NCBI RefSeq assembly: GCF_001905595.1
Contig: NZ_LIXI01000009.1
Location: forward strand, 276,535 to 340,534
From: Streptomyces sp. CB00316
GTDB lineage: Bacteria > Actinomycetota > Actinomycetes > Streptomycetales > Streptomycetaceae
Length of the DNA: 64,000 nucleotides
Direction of reading: 5' to 3'
In this document: piece after piece, positions 9,601-17,915 of the stretch
Numbering within the stretch: the stretch's first letter is position 1
Layout: the number at the start of each line of letters is the position of its first letter
The notes under the pieces: model-generated
The model's database searches: none
Told to the model about the DNA's origin: nothing
The model's input: the letters and a program-made list of their open reading frames with translations, nothing else
Translations under genes and position numbers: made by a program

Positions 9601-11000
9601 TTCGCCGAGTTCTCCTTCAGCCAGCCCGCGGCTTTCGACCAGTGGTCCGGGATCTCCTTGAACGAACCCGGCTGCAGGATCGACCCGTTGACGTACGGCC
9701 AGGCCAGACCCGGCAGCACGAGCACGGCGGCGATCACCGGCGCCAGCCGGCGCGCCCGCACCGGCACCCGCTCGTCGCGGCCGAGCCGCAGCGAGGCCAC
9801 GGCGGCGATGTGCGCCAGGCCGAGCGCCAGGGCGAGGGCCAGACCCGTCTGGAACTTGTAGATGTTCCGGAACGGCACCAGCCAGGTGTCCAGCCACTCC
9901 TGCACGGTCCCGTGGAAGAGACCGCCCAGCGCACCGCCGTACCCGGCGAGCGTGACGAGCGCGACGGACAGCACGGTCAGCACCAGCCAGCGGCGCTCCG
10001 GCAGATCGCGCCGCGCCAGACCGGCCAGACCCAGGGCGGCGGCCAGCGCCGAGCCCAGGATGGTGGCGGTCGCCGTGGCGACGGTCCACCCGGCGGGCAG
10101 CCACGGCTCGCCGAAGTTCAGATAGCCGACCCAGTTGCCCGCGCCACGCAGCACCTCGGTCGCCGACATGGTCGTCGTCGTGGTGAACGACGACTCCACG
10201 TACGGCATGAAGTTCTCACCGAAGGTGCCCAGCAGCAGCAGCGGAACGATCCACCAGGCGGTCGCGAGGATCACGCCCGGGATCCACCAGAGCAGCAGTG
10301 CCCGCTTGCGCGGACCGGCCGGCCGGGACAGCAGGTAGAGCCCGACGGGCAGCAGCGAGGCCAGCGTGGACGCCGCGTTCACCCCGCCCATGAGCGGGAT
10401 CAGCAGCGCGGAACGGGCGGCGGCGATACGGGGCGCGAGCCGCGGGTCCGTCAGCGGCAGCAGCACCCACGGCAGCAGCGCGCCGGGCAGGGCGGCGGCC
10501 GAGGTCGAGCCGACGACGATGGTGTACGTCGGCCACAGCGCGTACACGAGCGCGCCGAGCAGCCGGGTGGCCGAGGAGCCCACCCGCAGCCGCTCCGCCA
10601 GCCGCAGCGCGCCCCAGAAGGCGGCCGCCACGATCAGCGAGAGCCAGAGCCGCTCCGCGAGCCAGGTCGGCACCCGCAGCAGGTCGGCCAGGCCGTAGTA
10701 CGGCAGCATCGGCACGAGGTAGCCGATGTACTGGTCGGTGATCCCGCCGAAGCCGGACCGGCTGTGCCACAGCTCGCCCAGGTCGCTGAGGAACCGCCCG
10801 GGATCCACGACGACCCCGAGCTTGGTGTCGAACGTCATGCGTCCCGGTGACACCGCCAGGAACGCCACGAACACCGTGGCCCAGAACCCCAGCAGCCAGC
10901 GCCGCGAACGGGGCGCCGCCGGGTCGTCGACCGGTCTGCCGGGTGGCGGGTCGCCGCCGTCCGGGGACTGGTGGGGTGGGAGGTGGACTGCGCTGGTCAT
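6654..11000 (-). CDS. AftD-like alpha-(1->3)-arabinofuranosyltransferase family membrane protein (DUF3367)
   Basis: 1448 residues; the ATG at 11000 overlaps the upstream methyltransferase stop (ATGA), which decides the start. The N-terminal half is a GT-C-type core with about ten membrane segments and an early acidic periplasmic loop (GRMTFDTKLGVVVDPGRF). The middle is extracytoplasmic and includes two discoidin/F5-8-type carbohydrate-binding segments (AFDGNPDTAWAEG; LTDGDLTTAWIAGDRPVLHL). The C-terminal part has a beta domain (NKGWKATLDGKELTPLRI) and terminal membrane helices. Size and layout match mycobacterial AftD, which adds arabinofuranose to arabinogalactan/lipoarabinomannan. Streptomyces lacks classical arabinogalactan, so the acceptor is unknown. 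Confidence 0.87.
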   Translation of the reverse strand: MTSAVHLPPHQSPDGGDPPPGRPVDDPAAPRSRRWLLGFWATVFVAFLAVSPGRMTFDTKLGVVVDPGRFLSDLGELWHSRSGFGGITDQYIGYLVPMLPYYGLADLLRVPTWLAERLWLSLIVAAAFWGALRLAERLRVGSSATRLLGALVYALWPTYTIVVGSTSAAALPGALLPWVLLPLTDPRLAPRIAAARSALLIPLMGGVNAASTLASLLPVGLYLLSRPAGPRKRALLLWWIPGVILATAWWIVPLLLLGTFGENFMPYVESSFTTTTTMSATEVLRGAGNWVGYLNFGEPWLPAGWTVATATATILGSALAAALGLAGLARRDLPERRWLVLTVLSVALVTLAGYGGALGGLFHGTVQEWLDTWLVPFRNIYKFQTGLALALALGLAHIAAVASLRLGRDERVPVRARRLAPVIAAVLVLPGLAWPYVNGSILQPGSFKEIPDHWSKAAGWLKENSANDRALVVPATAHGIYTWGSTIDQPLDVLADTPYAQRDYVPFGTPGNRRAMDAVEQALTSGGQVPGLSEYLNRAGLHYVVVRNDLDPDQLGYVPTTTVKRTLEASGYKRVTGFGPVMTGGRIANDTPVQIEGLYPRQEAVEIYEPPTGTERPGRAGIAPVSSTAVVSGGPESLLPLSASGALDGRPTVLAGDAHPGVGKPSLYAAGDGLRRADTRFGLVNTNTSHTYTADERNAPESEQDPGAAPRQILPTEGKEHQTTAVLRGAKSVSASSIGNWLFHLPQYDPANAFDGNPDTAWAEGSAASPKGEWVRIDFSGTQEIPGSLQLTPLPSNGVRAAATEVRVETDRGSKDSPIRPDGSPQEVAAPAGPASWLKVTILKSQQGRPGLTGAGFTDIAVPGVQVTRMLELPSDAPREGADATVYSLKRGSDPGGLSAVAAETGLHRQFTAGQAGRYTVAASAVPVPGEALDKLLFDLTGKRDKILVSADSTARLGTNLSARNLTDGDLTTAWIAGDRPVLHLSWPEKTQIGEIVFAAAGGISTRPEQVQISSPDGTAVAAVDENGMARFSPITTDKMDITISRQAPLTVHNPFAGGQLQLPVGLSEVYIPALDKFRSPQPAPEKKFSLPCGQGPVLSVGGTLMETRAEGRIRDLTQRRPIAVSLCSERSEVELSASTHTVEAGDAGPLAITDVTLSNGETKAPAATARTVDVKESDGDRRTLTVGAGEASYLQLHENHNKGWKATLDGKELTPLRIDGWQQAWLVPEGEGGTVTLEYEPALIYRAGLIGAGVLFLVLVGLAFVRRRGSGPTEGSTERDEQSVPPAPGLILGTVALTLVGIVIAGPVALVVPVLAVLAHFRPSLLAPVAFAAMAGAGVVVAVSTGEYTAVGKGAFGAVPQLLALIALFAALVTVGSVPSRGRRRAGRGAEPAAATAGDGDPTIPQQQVAPPSGRTLSADAKRPHTDPPARGPGGPTAPPGSGGPTG

Positions 11001-11725
11001 GAACACCGCCGGAGAATGAGGAGGAGGTTCCAGGTGGCGAATTCCCGCAGTCCGGGCACCCGGGTAACAAGTTCGGGCAGGACCGGCCAGTACCGCGACC
11101 GCGCGGACACCACGTCCACGTCGGTGCGGCCCCGCACATGGCGCAGTGTCGGGCCGACGCCGATCCTGAAGAGGTTCTCGCCGAGGCGGTGCTTGGCCGG
11201 GTGGCCCGTGCGCCGCTCGTAGCGTGCGCGGGCGCGCTCGGCGCCGGCGTAGTGCCAGGGGGCCCACTCGTGGCCGCCCCACGGCGAGTACCAGTTGGTG
11301 AACGAGACGTAGATCAGCCCGCCGGGGCGGGTGACGCGCGCCATCTCGCTGATGAAGGTGTGCGGGTCCGCGACGTGCTCCAGCACATTGGAGGAGAAGG
11401 CGACATCGGCCGCCCCGTCCGCCAGGGGCAGCAGGTAGCCGTCGGCGACGACCGTGTTCCGCGGCCCCTGGGCGGGCCTGGTGCGCAGCGCGCCGGGGTC
11501 CGGCTCGAAGAGATAGCTCTGCGCGCCGCGCCGCCGGAACTCGCGGGTGAAGTAGCCGTCGCCGCCGCCGACGTCGACGACGACCTTCCCTTTCAGCGGT
11601 ACGTACCGCTCGACCTGGTCCGCCGCGTCCCTGGCCAGCAGGGTGTAGACGGTGGCCGGGTCATCCTCTTCGCGCATGAAGGCGCGGAACAGGGTGAGGG
11701 AGCGGCGGAAGGACGGGTCTTTCAC
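10997..11725 (-). CDS. Class I SAM-dependent methyltransferase
   Basis: 242 residues. SAM-binding motif VVVDVGGGDGYFTREF (residues about 46-60), then FSSNVLEHVADPHTFISEMARVTRPGGLIYVSFTNWYSPWGGHEWAP. The GTG start at 11725 overlaps the glycosyltransferase stop by 4 bp (GTGA), so the two are translationally coupled. The glycosyltransferase-methyltransferase pair next to a DUF3068 gene recalls, from memory, the Rv0224c-Rv0227c neighbourhood of Mycobacterium tuberculosis. Confidence 0.9.
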   Translation of the reverse strand: MKDPSFRRSLTLFRAFMREEDDPATVYTLLARDAADQVERYVPLKGKVVVDVGGGDGYFTREFRRRGAQSYLFEPDPGALRTRPAQGPRNTVVADGYLLPLADGAADVAFSSNVLEHVADPHTFISEMARVTRPGGLIYVSFTNWYSPWGGHEWAPWHYAGAERARARYERRTGHPAKHRLGENLFRIGVGPTLRHVRGRTDVDVVSARSRYWPVLPELVTRVPGLREFATWNLLLILRRCS

Positions 11726-12891
11726 GAGCGGGCACCCGCCGACCAGGACCGCGTACCGCTGATCGCCTCGGCGGCCACGGCCTCCAGCTGGGTCACACTG
11801 CTGCTCCACCGGTAGGCGGCGGCCCGCTCGCGAGCCGCCTTGCCCATCGCCTCGCGGCGCTCCTCGTCGAGCGCCAGCGCGCACCAGGCCGCGGCGAAGG
11901 ACGACTCGCCCCGGGCGAGGATGCCCGTGACCCCGTCCTCGACGGAGTCGCGCAGTCCGGGGACGTCGAAGCCGAGCGTCGGGGTCGACCGGGTCCCGGC
12001 CTCCGTGACGACCAGCCCCCACCCCTCGACGGCCGCCGGGTGCAGCAGCATCCAGGACGCGCACAGAAGCCGGTGCTTCTCCGCCTCGGACACGTGCCCG
12101 GCGAACTCGACGTCGGGGCCGGCGAGCCGCTCCAGCTTCTCCCGCTCGGGACCGTCACCGACGATCACGAGCCGGCCGCCGGTGACCGGCCGCACCCGCT
12201 CCCAGAGCTGGAGCAGCAGATCGATGCGCTTGTAGTCGACCAGCCGGCCGAGCGCCAGGAAGAGCGGGGTCGCGGACCGCTCGCTCTGCGGCAGCGGATC
12301 CTGGACGCCGTTGTTCACCAGCCGGATCCGCTCGTCCGGAACACCCAGCTCGCGCAGGGCGCCCGCGGTGGACGGCGAGACGGCGATCATCAGATGCTCC
12401 CGGTAGGCCCGGGACAGGGCCCAGTGTTCGAGCTGACGCCCGGCGCGGGCCACCGGCGCCGGGAACCGCATCTCCCACAGATCGGTGTGGACGTGGTTGA
12501 CCAGGCACACGGTCGGACCGCGGTGCCACAGGGGCGCCAGGTACGGCATGCCGTTGCAGACCTCGATCAGCAGGTCGCAGCTGCCGACCTGCCGGGCGAA
12601 CGCGGAGCGCGCGCTGAGGTAGTGCCCCAGCTGGGAGCCCGCGGAGACGACCCGGTAGGGCCGGCGCGCGGCCTGTCCGCCGCAGAGGAGGGTGACGTCG
12701 TGGCCCCGTTCGGTGAGGCCGAGGGCGAGCTGGTCGATGAGCAGCTCGGAGCCGCCCGCGGCCGGGTTGCCCAGGTCGCGGTGGGCGAGGAAGACGATGC
12801 GTCTCGGGGAGGCGGAAACCCTGGGGGAGACCTGGCCCTGACCCTGTGGCGCGGCTGCGGGAAGCAGCGGGGGAGGTACGTGCTGGGGCAT
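11722..12891 (-). CDS. Family 4 glycosyltransferase
   Basis: 389 residues, GT-B fold. The N-terminal domain starts RRIVFLAHRDLGNPAAGGSELLIDQLA (GGSE glycine loop). The C-terminal nucleotide-sugar domain has FLALGRLVDYKRIDLLLQLW, LVIVGDGPEREKLERLA and the EGWGLVVTEAG catalytic E-x7-E motif. The ATG at 12891-12889 has GGAG upstream and is preferred over the upstream Pro-rich extension. Cytoplasmic, probably using a nucleotide-sugar donor. It opens the chain of 4-bp overlaps that runs down to the DMT transporter. Confidence 0.92.
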   Translation of the reverse strand: MPQHVPPPLLPAAAPQGQGQVSPRVSASPRRIVFLAHRDLGNPAAGGSELLIDQLALGLTERGHDVTLLCGGQAARRPYRVVSAGSQLGHYLSARSAFARQVGSCDLLIEVCNGMPYLAPLWHRGPTVCLVNHVHTDLWEMRFPAPVARAGRQLEHWALSRAYREHLMIAVSPSTAGALRELGVPDERIRLVNNGVQDPLPQSERSATPLFLALGRLVDYKRIDLLLQLWERVRPVTGGRLVIVGDGPEREKLERLAGPDVEFAGHVSEAEKHRLLCASWMLLHPAAVEGWGLVVTEAGTRSTPTLGFDVPGLRDSVEDGVTGILARGESSFAAAWCALALDEERREAMGKAARERAAAYRWSSSVTQLEAVAAEAISGTRSWSAGARS

Positions 12892-13159
12892 GGGTGCTCC
12901 AACTCGGCTCGGGGGGCGGGGGACTCGGGGCGGGGGCTTGAAGAACACGGAGAAGGGATGGAGAGGGACGGAAGGAAAGGGGAGGGGCCGGGGCGTCACG
13001 GGAGCGGGACGAGCGGATTCGGGTACGGAAGTGGAGAACGCGGCTGTGGGGCGCGCGAACAAGGGATGAGAGACCGGGGGCCGTGCTGTGGTGGGGATAG
13101 ACAGTTTTCGGTACGGCTACGCCCCCGGCTACTCACCGATGCGACAACTTGCCGGTAAC
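12892..13159. other. Intergenic spacer between DUF3068 gene and glycosyltransferase
   Basis: 268 bp with no credible gene. A lower-GC patch around 13080-13170 and the RBS at about 12895 suggest that the glycosyltransferase operon has its own promoter here, but no -10/-35 pair can be named with confidence. Confidence 0.4.
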
Positions 13160-14143
13160 TCAGGTGGGCGAGTTCGTCATCATGTGAGTGTTCGGGGCCT
13201 CCGGCTCCGTTCTGCGCCCCCGGACGACGAGCACGGTGCCCACGGTCGCGAGGACGAGACCCAGCCCGACCGCCCCGGCCGGCGCGGTCCCGGAGAGCAG
13301 CGCCAGCCGGTCGCTGTCCGCCGACGCCAGCTCGACCTGCTTGAGCTGGGTCTCCTTGGTGAACTCGACCCGCTTGCTCTCCAGCAGCGTGACGGCGTCC
13401 TTCGACGAGCCCGGCGCGCGCAGTGTCTTCTTCGGGCCGATCGCCGCGTTCATGATGCGCCCGGTGCGCCGGTCCACGACCAGCTCGATGCCGCTGTTGG
13501 AGTACCACTCCTCGGCGAGGATCTGCGGCGTACGGGGCCTGCCGACGAGCACGCCCGGCACCTGGCGCACGCCGGTTCGGGTCGGCTCGACCGTGCCCTT
13601 GAACACGTACCCCTCGTACCCCTGCACCTTCTTCCTGCCGGCGTAGTCGAGCCGGACGACGCCGCCGAGGGTGCCGTCCCACCAGCGGTAAGCACGTCTT
13701 TCGACATCGAAGGGGAACTTCAGATACGCCTCCCCGTCGAAGGTCGGCGTCTCCCCGCAGCAGTGGACCGGCTCATTGGTGGTCCGGTCGGTCACCCAGC
13801 GCTCCATGGTCCACTGGAGGGCGTCGCGCGGGTCGGAGGCGGGCAGGGTCCCCTCGTGGTCGACGGAGGTGGAGACGTCCCACACGGCGTTGCCGCTCTT
13901 GACACTGTCGGCCACGTCCCCGCGCACCTGGCGGGTGATCGTGATCTCCTTGCCCTCGACCGTCTCGACCTTCGAGGTGTCGAAGTAGCTGCCGGTCCCG
14001 GTGAAGACCGTGGTCGTATCGATATCTACGGGGGTGCGCTTCGCCTGCGGCTGGACATACCAGACGAGCAGGGGCGCGAGAACGAGCAGAAAGACCCCCG
14101 CACCCAGCAGAAATAGTGACAGAGGTGAAGCATTGCGGCGCAT
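13160..14143 (-). CDS. DUF3068 (PorA-family) two-TM membrane protein
   Basis: 327 residues. An N-terminal membrane anchor (LFLLGAGVFLLVLAPLLVWYV), a large extracytoplasmic region with the family-typical TGTGSYFDTSKVETVEGKEITITR and VHCCGETPTFDGEAYLKFPF, and a C-terminal helix (AVGLGLVLATVGTVLVVRGRR). DUF3068 proteins occur in actinobacteria with complex envelopes, beside glycosyltransferase genes. No catalytic motif is visible. It may be a scaffold or chaperone for the AftD-like pathway downstream (inference). Confidence 0.85.
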   Translation of the reverse strand: MRRNASPLSLFLLGAGVFLLVLAPLLVWYVQPQAKRTPVDIDTTTVFTGTGSYFDTSKVETVEGKEITITRQVRGDVADSVKSGNAVWDVSTSVDHEGTLPASDPRDALQWTMERWVTDRTTNEPVHCCGETPTFDGEAYLKFPFDVERRAYRWWDGTLGGVVRLDYAGRKKVQGYEGYVFKGTVEPTRTGVRQVPGVLVGRPRTPQILAEEWYSNSGIELVVDRRTGRIMNAAIGPKKTLRAPGSSKDAVTLLESKRVEFTKETQLKQVELASADSDRLALLSGTAPAGAVGLGLVLATVGTVLVVRGRRTEPEAPNTHMMTNSPT

Positions 14144-14232
14144 CCGGGCACTCCTGGGTCGAATCTCTTCGCGGGAGGTGCACGGGCCCCGGGCCGGTCA
14201 GCCCTTGATTGGCGTGAACAGTAAGCAAGCCC

Positions 14233-14262
14233 TTGACGGGATGTCAATGGACTGTCGACACT
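14233..14262 (+). promoter_or_regulatory. Possible SigA-type promoter for the 50-aa membrane protein/PucR operon
   Basis: TTGACG at 14233-14238, 18-base spacer, GACACT at 14257-14262. It precedes the SD AAGGAG and ATG of the next gene by a normal leader length. The -35 is good and the -10 is weak. Confidence 0.4.
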
Positions 14263-14330
14263 GTGTGCCAGCCGGAGGGGCCCGGCCACCACGGAGCAGG
14301 GATCGACTCCAGCAAGGAGCTGACCCGATC

Positions 14331-14483
14331 ATGCGCAGACTCATCGCCGCCGCTGCGACCACCCTGGTGGCCGCAGCGCTCGCCTTCGGTGCCGCCTTCG
14401 GCATCGTGGCCCTGCTCGACGCCACGCCCGAGCAGCCGAACACGCCGCTGATCAGTTACGACACCGGTCCGGCCGGCTCGTGA
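14331..14483 (+). CDS. Small single-pass membrane/secreted protein, DUF2613-like
   Basis: 50 residues from ATG 14331, with AAGGAG about 10 bases upstream. It starts MRRLIAAAATTLVAAALAFG, a basic N-terminus followed by one long Ala/Leu-rich helix, then a short polar tail (TPEQPNTPLISYDTGPAGS). This resembles the small DUF2613 proteins of actinobacteria, though family assignment is tentative. The stop overlaps the GTG of the PucR gene by 4 bp, so the two are coupled. Function unknown. Confidence 0.72.
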   Translation: MRRLIAAAATTLVAAALAFGAAFGIVALLDATPEQPNTPLISYDTGPAGS

Positions 14484-15688
14484 CGCCTCGTGCCTGGCAG
14501 GAGGTGCCCCGGTCGAAGGTGGAGCGGTTCTCCTCCATCGCCCTGGCCGAGGCACCGGAGATCGCCCAGCAGATCCTCACCGAGATCCGGCAGGACTACC
14601 CCTACCTCCAGCTCGTCGAGGACGAGTCCGGCGAGCCGATGGCCCTGGTCGGCATCCGCCGCGCCATCGAGGGCTTCGTACGCCACCTCGCCTCCGGCGC
14701 GGCCGACCCCAGGGTGCCGCCGGAGGTGTTCCAGGAGTTCGGCCGGGGCGAGGGGCTGCACGGCCGCAGCCTCGACTCCCTCCAGGCCGTCTACCGGCTC
14801 GGGGTCCGGCTCACCTGGCGCAGGTTCGCCGAGATCGGCCAGCAGGTCGACATCGCCGCGCCCGCCATGTACGAACTGGCCGAATCGGGATTCGAGTATC
14901 TGGACGGCCTCGTGGAACAGTCGGTCCTGGGCTACGCCGAGGCGGCGGCCCGCCGCGCCAGCGAGCGGCTGCGCCTCCAGCGCCAGCTGATCGACCTGCT
15001 CCTGGTGGAGCCCCGTGGCGACTCGGCCAGGACGCTCGCCGAGCGGGCGGCCCGCGTCGGCTGGGAGCTGCCAAAGACCATCGCGGTGGGCGTGCTGATG
15101 CGCCCCGCCCGGGAGGCCGTGGCCCCGGCGGTGGGCCAGGGGATCCTGCTGGAGATGGAGAGCGAGCAGCCGCGCATCGTCATCCCCGACCCGGAGACGG
15201 CGGGCCGGGCGGACACCCTGCGCCGGGCCACCGCCGGCTGGTCCGGCGCGATCGGCCCGTCGGTGCCGTTGGCCGGGGCGGCGACCTCGCTGCGCTGGGC
15301 GGAGACCGCGGTCCAGCTGATCAAGAAGAACCTGTTGCCGCAGGGTGAGGTGCTGCACTGCACCGAGCGCACGGAGGAGCTGGTCCTCCTGCCGTCCCGG
15401 GAGCTGATCGACGCGGCCGCCCGCCGCTGCCTCGCCCCGCTGGACGGCCTCGGCCCGACCGCGGCGAAGCGGCTGGCCGAGACCCTTCTCGCCTGGATCG
15501 AGACGCCCGGCGGCGCGCCCGAGGTGGCCCAGCGGCTCGGCATCCACCCGCAGACGGCGCGCTACCGGCTGCGCCAGATCCGCGACCTGTGGGGCGACGC
15601 GATCGACGACCCCGACCAGCGCTTCGAGATGCTGCTGGTCCTCCGTTCGCAGCGGCTCAGGGGAGAGCCGGCGCAGGGGGCGCATTGA
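14480..15688 (+). CDS. PucR family transcriptional regulator
   Basis: 402 residues. The C-terminal PucR helix-turn-helix is clear: LAETLLAWIETPGGAPEVAQRLGIHPQTARYRLRQIRDLWG (about 335-380). The region upstream has the usual GGDEF-like/CdaR fold, and the N-terminus (VERFSSIALAEAPEIAQQILTEIRQDYPYLQL) is that of the Streptomyces subgroup with an RsbT-like N-terminal domain. PucR proteins often control nitrogen or amine catabolic genes. It converges on the SDR-aldehyde dehydrogenase-ligase operon, so it may respond to the same substrate, but no operator was identified. Confidence 0.9.
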   Translation: MTPRAWQEVPRSKVERFSSIALAEAPEIAQQILTEIRQDYPYLQLVEDESGEPMALVGIRRAIEGFVRHLASGAADPRVPPEVFQEFGRGEGLHGRSLDSLQAVYRLGVRLTWRRFAEIGQQVDIAAPAMYELAESGFEYLDGLVEQSVLGYAEAAARRASERLRLQRQLIDLLLVEPRGDSARTLAERAARVGWELPKTIAVGVLMRPAREAVAPAVGQGILLEMESEQPRIVIPDPETAGRADTLRRATAGWSGAIGPSVPLAGAATSLRWAETAVQLIKKNLLPQGEVLHCTERTEELVLLPSRELIDAAARRCLAPLDGLGPTAAKRLAETLLAWIETPGGAPEVAQRLGIHPQTARYRLRQIRDLWGDAIDDPDQRFEMLLVLRSQRLRGEPAQGAH

Positions 15689-15701
15689 CGGCCCCCTGCG
15701 C
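15671..15701. terminator. Hairpin terminator between convergent PucR and SDR genes
   Basis: Perfect 11-bp inverted repeat GCGCAGGGGGC / GCCCCCTGCGC (15671-15681 and 15691-15701) with a 9-base loop that contains the PucR stop. It has no T-tract, as is usual for high-GC hairpin terminators, and can act in both directions. Confidence 0.65.
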
Positions 15702-15710
15702 GTGCGGGTG

Positions 15711-16496
15711 CTAGACCGGGGTGACGTACGCCCCGGCGATACCGCCGTCCACCAGGAAGTCCGTCGCGTTGACGAACGAGGAGTCGTCACTCGCCAGGAA
15801 CGCCACGGCGGCGGCGATCTCGGTCGGCTCGGCGAAACGGCCGACCGGGATGTGCACCAGCCGCCGCGCGGCCCGCTCCGGGTCCTTGGCGAACAGCTCC
15901 TGGAGCAGCGGGGTGTTGACCGGCCCCGGGCACAGCGCGTTGACGCGGATGCCGTCGCGCGCGAACTGCACCCCCAGCTCACGCGACATCGCCAGCACCC
16001 CGCCCTTGGACGCGGTGTACGAGATCTGCGAGGTCGCCGCCCCCATCCGGGCCACGAACGAAGCCGTGTTGATGATGGAGCCTTTGCCCTGGGCGCGCAT
16101 GTACGGGATGGCTGCCTTGCAGCAGAGGTAGACGGAGGTCAGGTTGACCTCCTGCACCCGGCGCCAGGCATCGAGGCCGGTCTCCAGGATGGAGTCGTCG
16201 TCGGGCGGTGAGATCCCCGCGTTGTTGAACGCGATGTCGACCGAACCGTAGGCGTCGAACGCCGCCTTGAAGAGCGCGTCGACCTCCTCGGCGTCGGTGA
16301 CGTCGGTACGGACGAAGAGCCCGCCCGCCTCCTCGGCGGCGGCCTTGCCGCTCACCTCGTCCACATCGGCGCAGACGACGTGGGCGCCCTCGGCGGCCAG
16401 CCGCCGGACGGTGGCCAGGCCGATGCCGCTGCCGGCTCCGGTGACGACGGCGGTGCGGCCGACCAGGCGGCGGCAGACAGGGGAAGTGTCGGTCAT
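15711..16496 (-). CDS. SDR family NAD(P)-dependent alcohol dehydrogenase
   Basis: 261 residues, classical SDR: cofactor loop VVTGAGSGIGLATV, NNAG motif in IAFNNAGISPP, and catalytic Ser-Tyr-Lys in NTASFVARMG...ISYTASKGG. It ends in the VNATDFLVDGG signature of 3-oxoacyl-ACP-reductase-like SDRs. The 5-bp gap to the upstream aldehyde dehydrogenase shows an operon. In the inferred gamma-glutamyl-ethanolamide route it would oxidise the terminal alcohol to the aldehyde used by its neighbour; this substrate is inference. Confidence 0.88.
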   Translation of the reverse strand: MTDTSPVCRRLVGRTAVVTGAGSGIGLATVRRLAAEGAHVVCADVDEVSGKAAAEEAGGLFVRTDVTDAEEVDALFKAAFDAYGSVDIAFNNAGISPPDDDSILETGLDAWRRVQEVNLTSVYLCCKAAIPYMRAQGKGSIINTASFVARMGAATSQISYTASKGGVLAMSRELGVQFARDGIRVNALCPGPVNTPLLQELFAKDPERAARRLVHIPVGRFAEPTEIAAAVAFLASDDSSFVNATDFLVDGGIAGAYVTPV

Positions 16497-16501
16497 GGTG
16501 C

Positions 16502-17884
16502 TCAGGCCTCCGTGCTGATGAAGATGTTCTTGGTTTCGGTGAAGGCGGCCAGGGCGTCGGGCCCGAGCTCACGGCCAAGCCCCGACTGCTTGTAGCCGCC
16601 GAAGGGGGTCGAATAGCGCACGCTGGAATGCGAGTTGACGGAGAGATTGCCCGCGTGGAGCCCCTGTCCGACGCGGAGCGCGCGCCCGACGTCCCGGGAC
16701 CAGACCGACCCGGCCAGCCCGTAGTCGGTGGCGTTGGCGAGGCGCAGGGCCTCCTCCTCGCCGTCGAACGGCAGCACCACCGCGACCGGCCCGAAGACCT
16801 CCTCGACGGCCACCGGAGCGTCGGCCGCCACCCCGGCGAGCACGGTCGGCGGATACCAGAACCCGGGCCCCTCAGGGGCGTTGCCGAGGATCGCCCGTAC
16901 GCCGTCGGTGCCCCGGTCCCCGTCGACGAAGCCCCGCACCCGGTCCAGCTGGAGGGCCGAGATCAGCGGGCCCATCTGCGTCTTCCCGTCCGCCGGGTCA
17001 CCCACCACCACGGCGGCGACGGCCGGGACGAGCAGCTCCAGGAACCGGTCGTACACCGGCCGCTCCACCAGGATCCGGGTCCGGGCGCAGCAGTCCTGGC
17101 CCGCGTTGTCGAGGAAGGACATCGGGGTGGCCGCCGCCGCTGCCTCCACATCGGCGTCGGCGAAGACGATGTTCGGGCTCTTGCCGCCGAGTTCGAGAGT
17201 GAGGCGCTTCACGCGCTCCGCGCACCGGGTCATGATGTGCTTGCCTGTCCGGGTGGAGCCGGTGAACACGATCTTCGCGACGCCCGGGTGCTCCACCAGG
17301 GCGCTCCCGGCCACCGGGCCCTCACCGGGCAGTACCTGGAACAGCCCCTCGGGAAGGCCTGCCTCCAGGGCGAGTTCGGCCAGCCGCAGAGCGGTCAGCG
17401 GGGTTGTCTCGGCCGGCTTGAGGAGGACGGCGTTGCCCGCGGCGAGCGCCGGGGCCAGGCCCCAAGCGGCGATGGGCATCGGGAAGTTCCAGGGCGCGAT
17501 GACGCCGATGACGCCGAGCGGCTCCAGGATGGTGAAGTCGATGCCGCCCGCCACCGGGATCTGCCGGCCGAGCAGCCGCTCCGCACCGCCCGCACTGTAG
17601 TCGAGGAGGTCGCGGACGTTGCCCGCCTCCCAGCGGGCGTTGCCGATGGTGTGTCCGGCCTCCCGGACCTCCAACTGGGCCAGTTCCTCGATGTGTTCGT
17701 CGACGGTGGTGGCGAAGCGGCGCAACAGCCTGGCCCGGTCGGCGGGCGCGGCGGCGGCCCAGGGGCGCTGCGCGGCGGCGGCGCGGTGGACGGCCGTGTC
17801 CACGTCGGCGGCGGAGGCGGCGGGCACGGTGGCGATGACCTCGGCGGTCGCCGGGTTCAGGACGTCCAGGGTGGACTGGGACAC
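16502..17884 (-). CDS. NAD(P)-dependent aldehyde dehydrogenase
   Basis: 460 residues, full-length ALDH. Cofactor-binding PWNFPMPIAAW and FTGSTRTGKHI; catalytic Glu in LELGGKSPN; catalytic Cys in NAGQDCCARTRILV; C-terminal SVRYSTPFGGYKQSGLGRELG. GTG start at 17884, 31 bp after the ligase stop. It would oxidise a gamma-glutamylated aldehyde to the acid in the inferred amine pathway. Closest characterised roles are PuuC/GABA-type aldehyde dehydrogenases. Confidence 0.92.
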   Translation of the reverse strand: MSQSTLDVLNPATAEVIATVPAASAADVDTAVHRAAAAQRPWAAAAPADRARLLRRFATTVDEHIEELAQLEVREAGHTIGNARWEAGNVRDLLDYSAGGAERLLGRQIPVAGGIDFTILEPLGVIGVIAPWNFPMPIAAWGLAPALAAGNAVLLKPAETTPLTALRLAELALEAGLPEGLFQVLPGEGPVAGSALVEHPGVAKIVFTGSTRTGKHIMTRCAERVKRLTLELGGKSPNIVFADADVEAAAAATPMSFLDNAGQDCCARTRILVERPVYDRFLELLVPAVAAVVVGDPADGKTQMGPLISALQLDRVRGFVDGDRGTDGVRAILGNAPEGPGFWYPPTVLAGVAADAPVAVEEVFGPVAVVLPFDGEEEALRLANATDYGLAGSVWSRDVGRALRVGQGLHAGNLSVNSHSSVRYSTPFGGYKQSGLGRELGPDALAAFTETKNIFISTEA

Positions 17885-17915
17885 GTACGGACCTCGATCG
17901 GGAAGCAGGGGATGG

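Noticed and set aside
13062..13160. Glycosyltransferase start at 13062
   Set aside because: The added 57 residues are Pro/Arg-rich and lack an RBS; ATG 12891 has GGAG.
17585..17605. Third BlaI-type site (CACTGTAGTC)
   Set aside because: Only one half-site inside the aldehyde dehydrogenase gene; no matching arm.
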